A DNA stretch of 64,000 nucleotides, from positions 8,432,001-8,496,000 of the forward strand of contig JAHQIY010000002.1 of the NCBI GenBank assembly GCA_019054805.1, read 5' to 3'. The notes below the pieces were generated by a model. It was not told the DNA's origin. It was given only the letters and a program-made list of their open reading frames with translations, and made no database searches. Shown one piece after another: positions 62,756 through 64,000 of this stretch. This stretch comes from Brachionus manjavacas (lineage: Eukaryota; Rotifera; Eurotatoria; Ploima; Brachionidae). Every line of letters begins with the position of its first letter. The first letter of the stretch is position 1. A program made the position numbers and the translations under genes.

Positions 62756-64000
62756 GATTAAAATATTCAAAATAGTGATCATTAAAACACAAGCCTTAAA
62801 TAAATATTTTTATTTTAATTCTATCTATTTATTTAATCTTAAAGACCGCTAAATCAAATACAATTAAAAAAGTAAATTATAAAAGAAGGTAAAAATCAAA
62901 ATGAGAGATTTAAAGATATATTTTTTGTTATTTTATATTTAAATAATTTAAAATAAAAATTGTATTAAATTGTGTACCCGGGACTTTTATTTATCAAAAA
63001 TTAATGTTTGGCAATCTTTTTCATTTCACTTTCAAGCTTTTTTGTTTAAACTAAATAAATAAGAATTCAATTTTTTTTTAATATTTAAAATACTCGATTT
63101 TAGAGTACTATTCTTGTGAAATCTTTGAATAATTCACCTTTCATAAATTAGATAAGTAGCTATAGATTTTTATTTTCAAAAAAAATTATGCTTTTTTTTT
63201 ATTCTGTTTATTCTCTAAAAAATAGATTTTTAAAGGTTACAACTTTTATAATCACACTATTATATTTTTTGTGTTATTTTTAAAAGTAACTTACTGTTTT
63301 TCGAAAATTGATTAGACTAATTCAAACATTTAATATAAGCGTTACATAAAACTTGAGCATTTAGTACATGTCATTCATTATTTCAATTTATTTACCTTAT
63401 ATTGCTTTTTTTATTTCATTTAACTTTAACTCGAGTTTTTTGAAAAAATTAAGAAACACTTTTTTAAATAAAATTTAAAAACATTTTTGCTTATAATTTA
63501 AAATAGTAAAATGTAAAATTTTATAAAATTATTTAAACCTCTCAAAAGTAACATGTTTCGAACTAGAGTGAAATGGTTTGAGTCATAGATAATGAACCTT
63601 TTTTTTTCTTTTTTAAGTACTCTTTAAAGAATCTCAAATTTTTTTTTTTATATTTTTGCATTTTTTATGTTTCTTTTTTGGTTCTTTGTAGTTCTTTATG
63701 GTAATATGGTTCTTTTTTTGGGCTTAATTATATTTTTCCGTAATCTATTTAAATTAAACATTTTAACTAGTTACTGTTTTATAATTTTATAATAGAAATT
63801 TAAGATTTTTTTCTATTATCAATAATATAAGTTTTATAATTGAAATTTTTAAAAATGAATACTCGTTTACTTTTGGCTCTTTTTTAAATGTCTTTGCACG
63901 GATGGTTTGGAATGAATTAGATTATGTTAAATGATCCGAAAACGATATAGATGAGGACTGGACTTTTTTAATTTCAATACTTATCACTTGAGAAATTGCA
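62756..64000. other. AT-rich stretch to the right edge, no gene seen
   Basis: Only poly-A/T-rich sequence. The last 100 bases (63890-63960) are slightly less AT-rich and might begin a new feature beyond the edge. Confidence 0.5.

Overview
The window is AT-rich (roughly three quarters A+T) animal nuclear DNA. It holds a few spliced, GC-richer host genes set in long AT-rich stretches crowded with decayed transposons. Protein content (a tubulin deglutamylase, a SPRTN protease, a GPI mannosyltransferase, a zyxin/LPP-type LIM protein), short 55-64 bp introns beside multi-kb ones, and many jockey/CR1-type LINEs suggest a small invertebrate. A monogonont rotifer such as Brachionus would fit, but that is a guess from composition and gene style.

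Host genes, left to right. The 3' end of an unnamed gene lies at the left edge (3-674, +). AGBL5/CCP5 is on the minus strand in two coding exons (14142-14716 and 5550-7617) separated by a 6.5 kb transposon-filled intron; the joined product is about 880 aa, the normal length of CCP5. PIGV is on the plus strand in three exons (20033-20095, 21325-22365, 22421-22633), and the whole single-exon SPRTN gene (20150-21178, +) sits inside its first intron. A single-exon type II membrane fucosyltransferase-like gene follows at 27725-28855. A zyxin/LPP-type LIM gene occupies 45112-50423 in seven supported exons, with likely promoter and N-terminal exons at 42202-42999.

Mobile DNA fills the rest. One LINE family (RT plus a conserved 3' stem-loop and an AAAT-type tail) is present in a dozen copies or 3' stubs, one of them flanked by a 75-bp direct duplication. 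A second, CR1-like LINE with a (TAC)n-type tail has at least five pieces. DNA elements include MULE transposase remnants, two pogo/Tigger elements with intact terminal repeats, two mariner remnants (one with a minisatellite grown inside its transposase), several hAT-type MITEs with perfect 8-bp target duplications, a foldback MITE group (one copy with perfect 141-bp arms, one with a matching empty site elsewhere in the window), and two large related foldback elements. A pair of elements around 52.5-54.5 kb carries an unrecognised ORF family and repetitive ends.

I saw no rRNA, tRNA, CRISPR array or viral gene. The long stretches 34.4-42.2 kb, 43.0-45.1 kb and 62.8-64.0 kb show almost nothing beyond AT-rich sequence. 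Exon joins given here come from reading frames, splice consensus and remembered protein families, not from transcripts.
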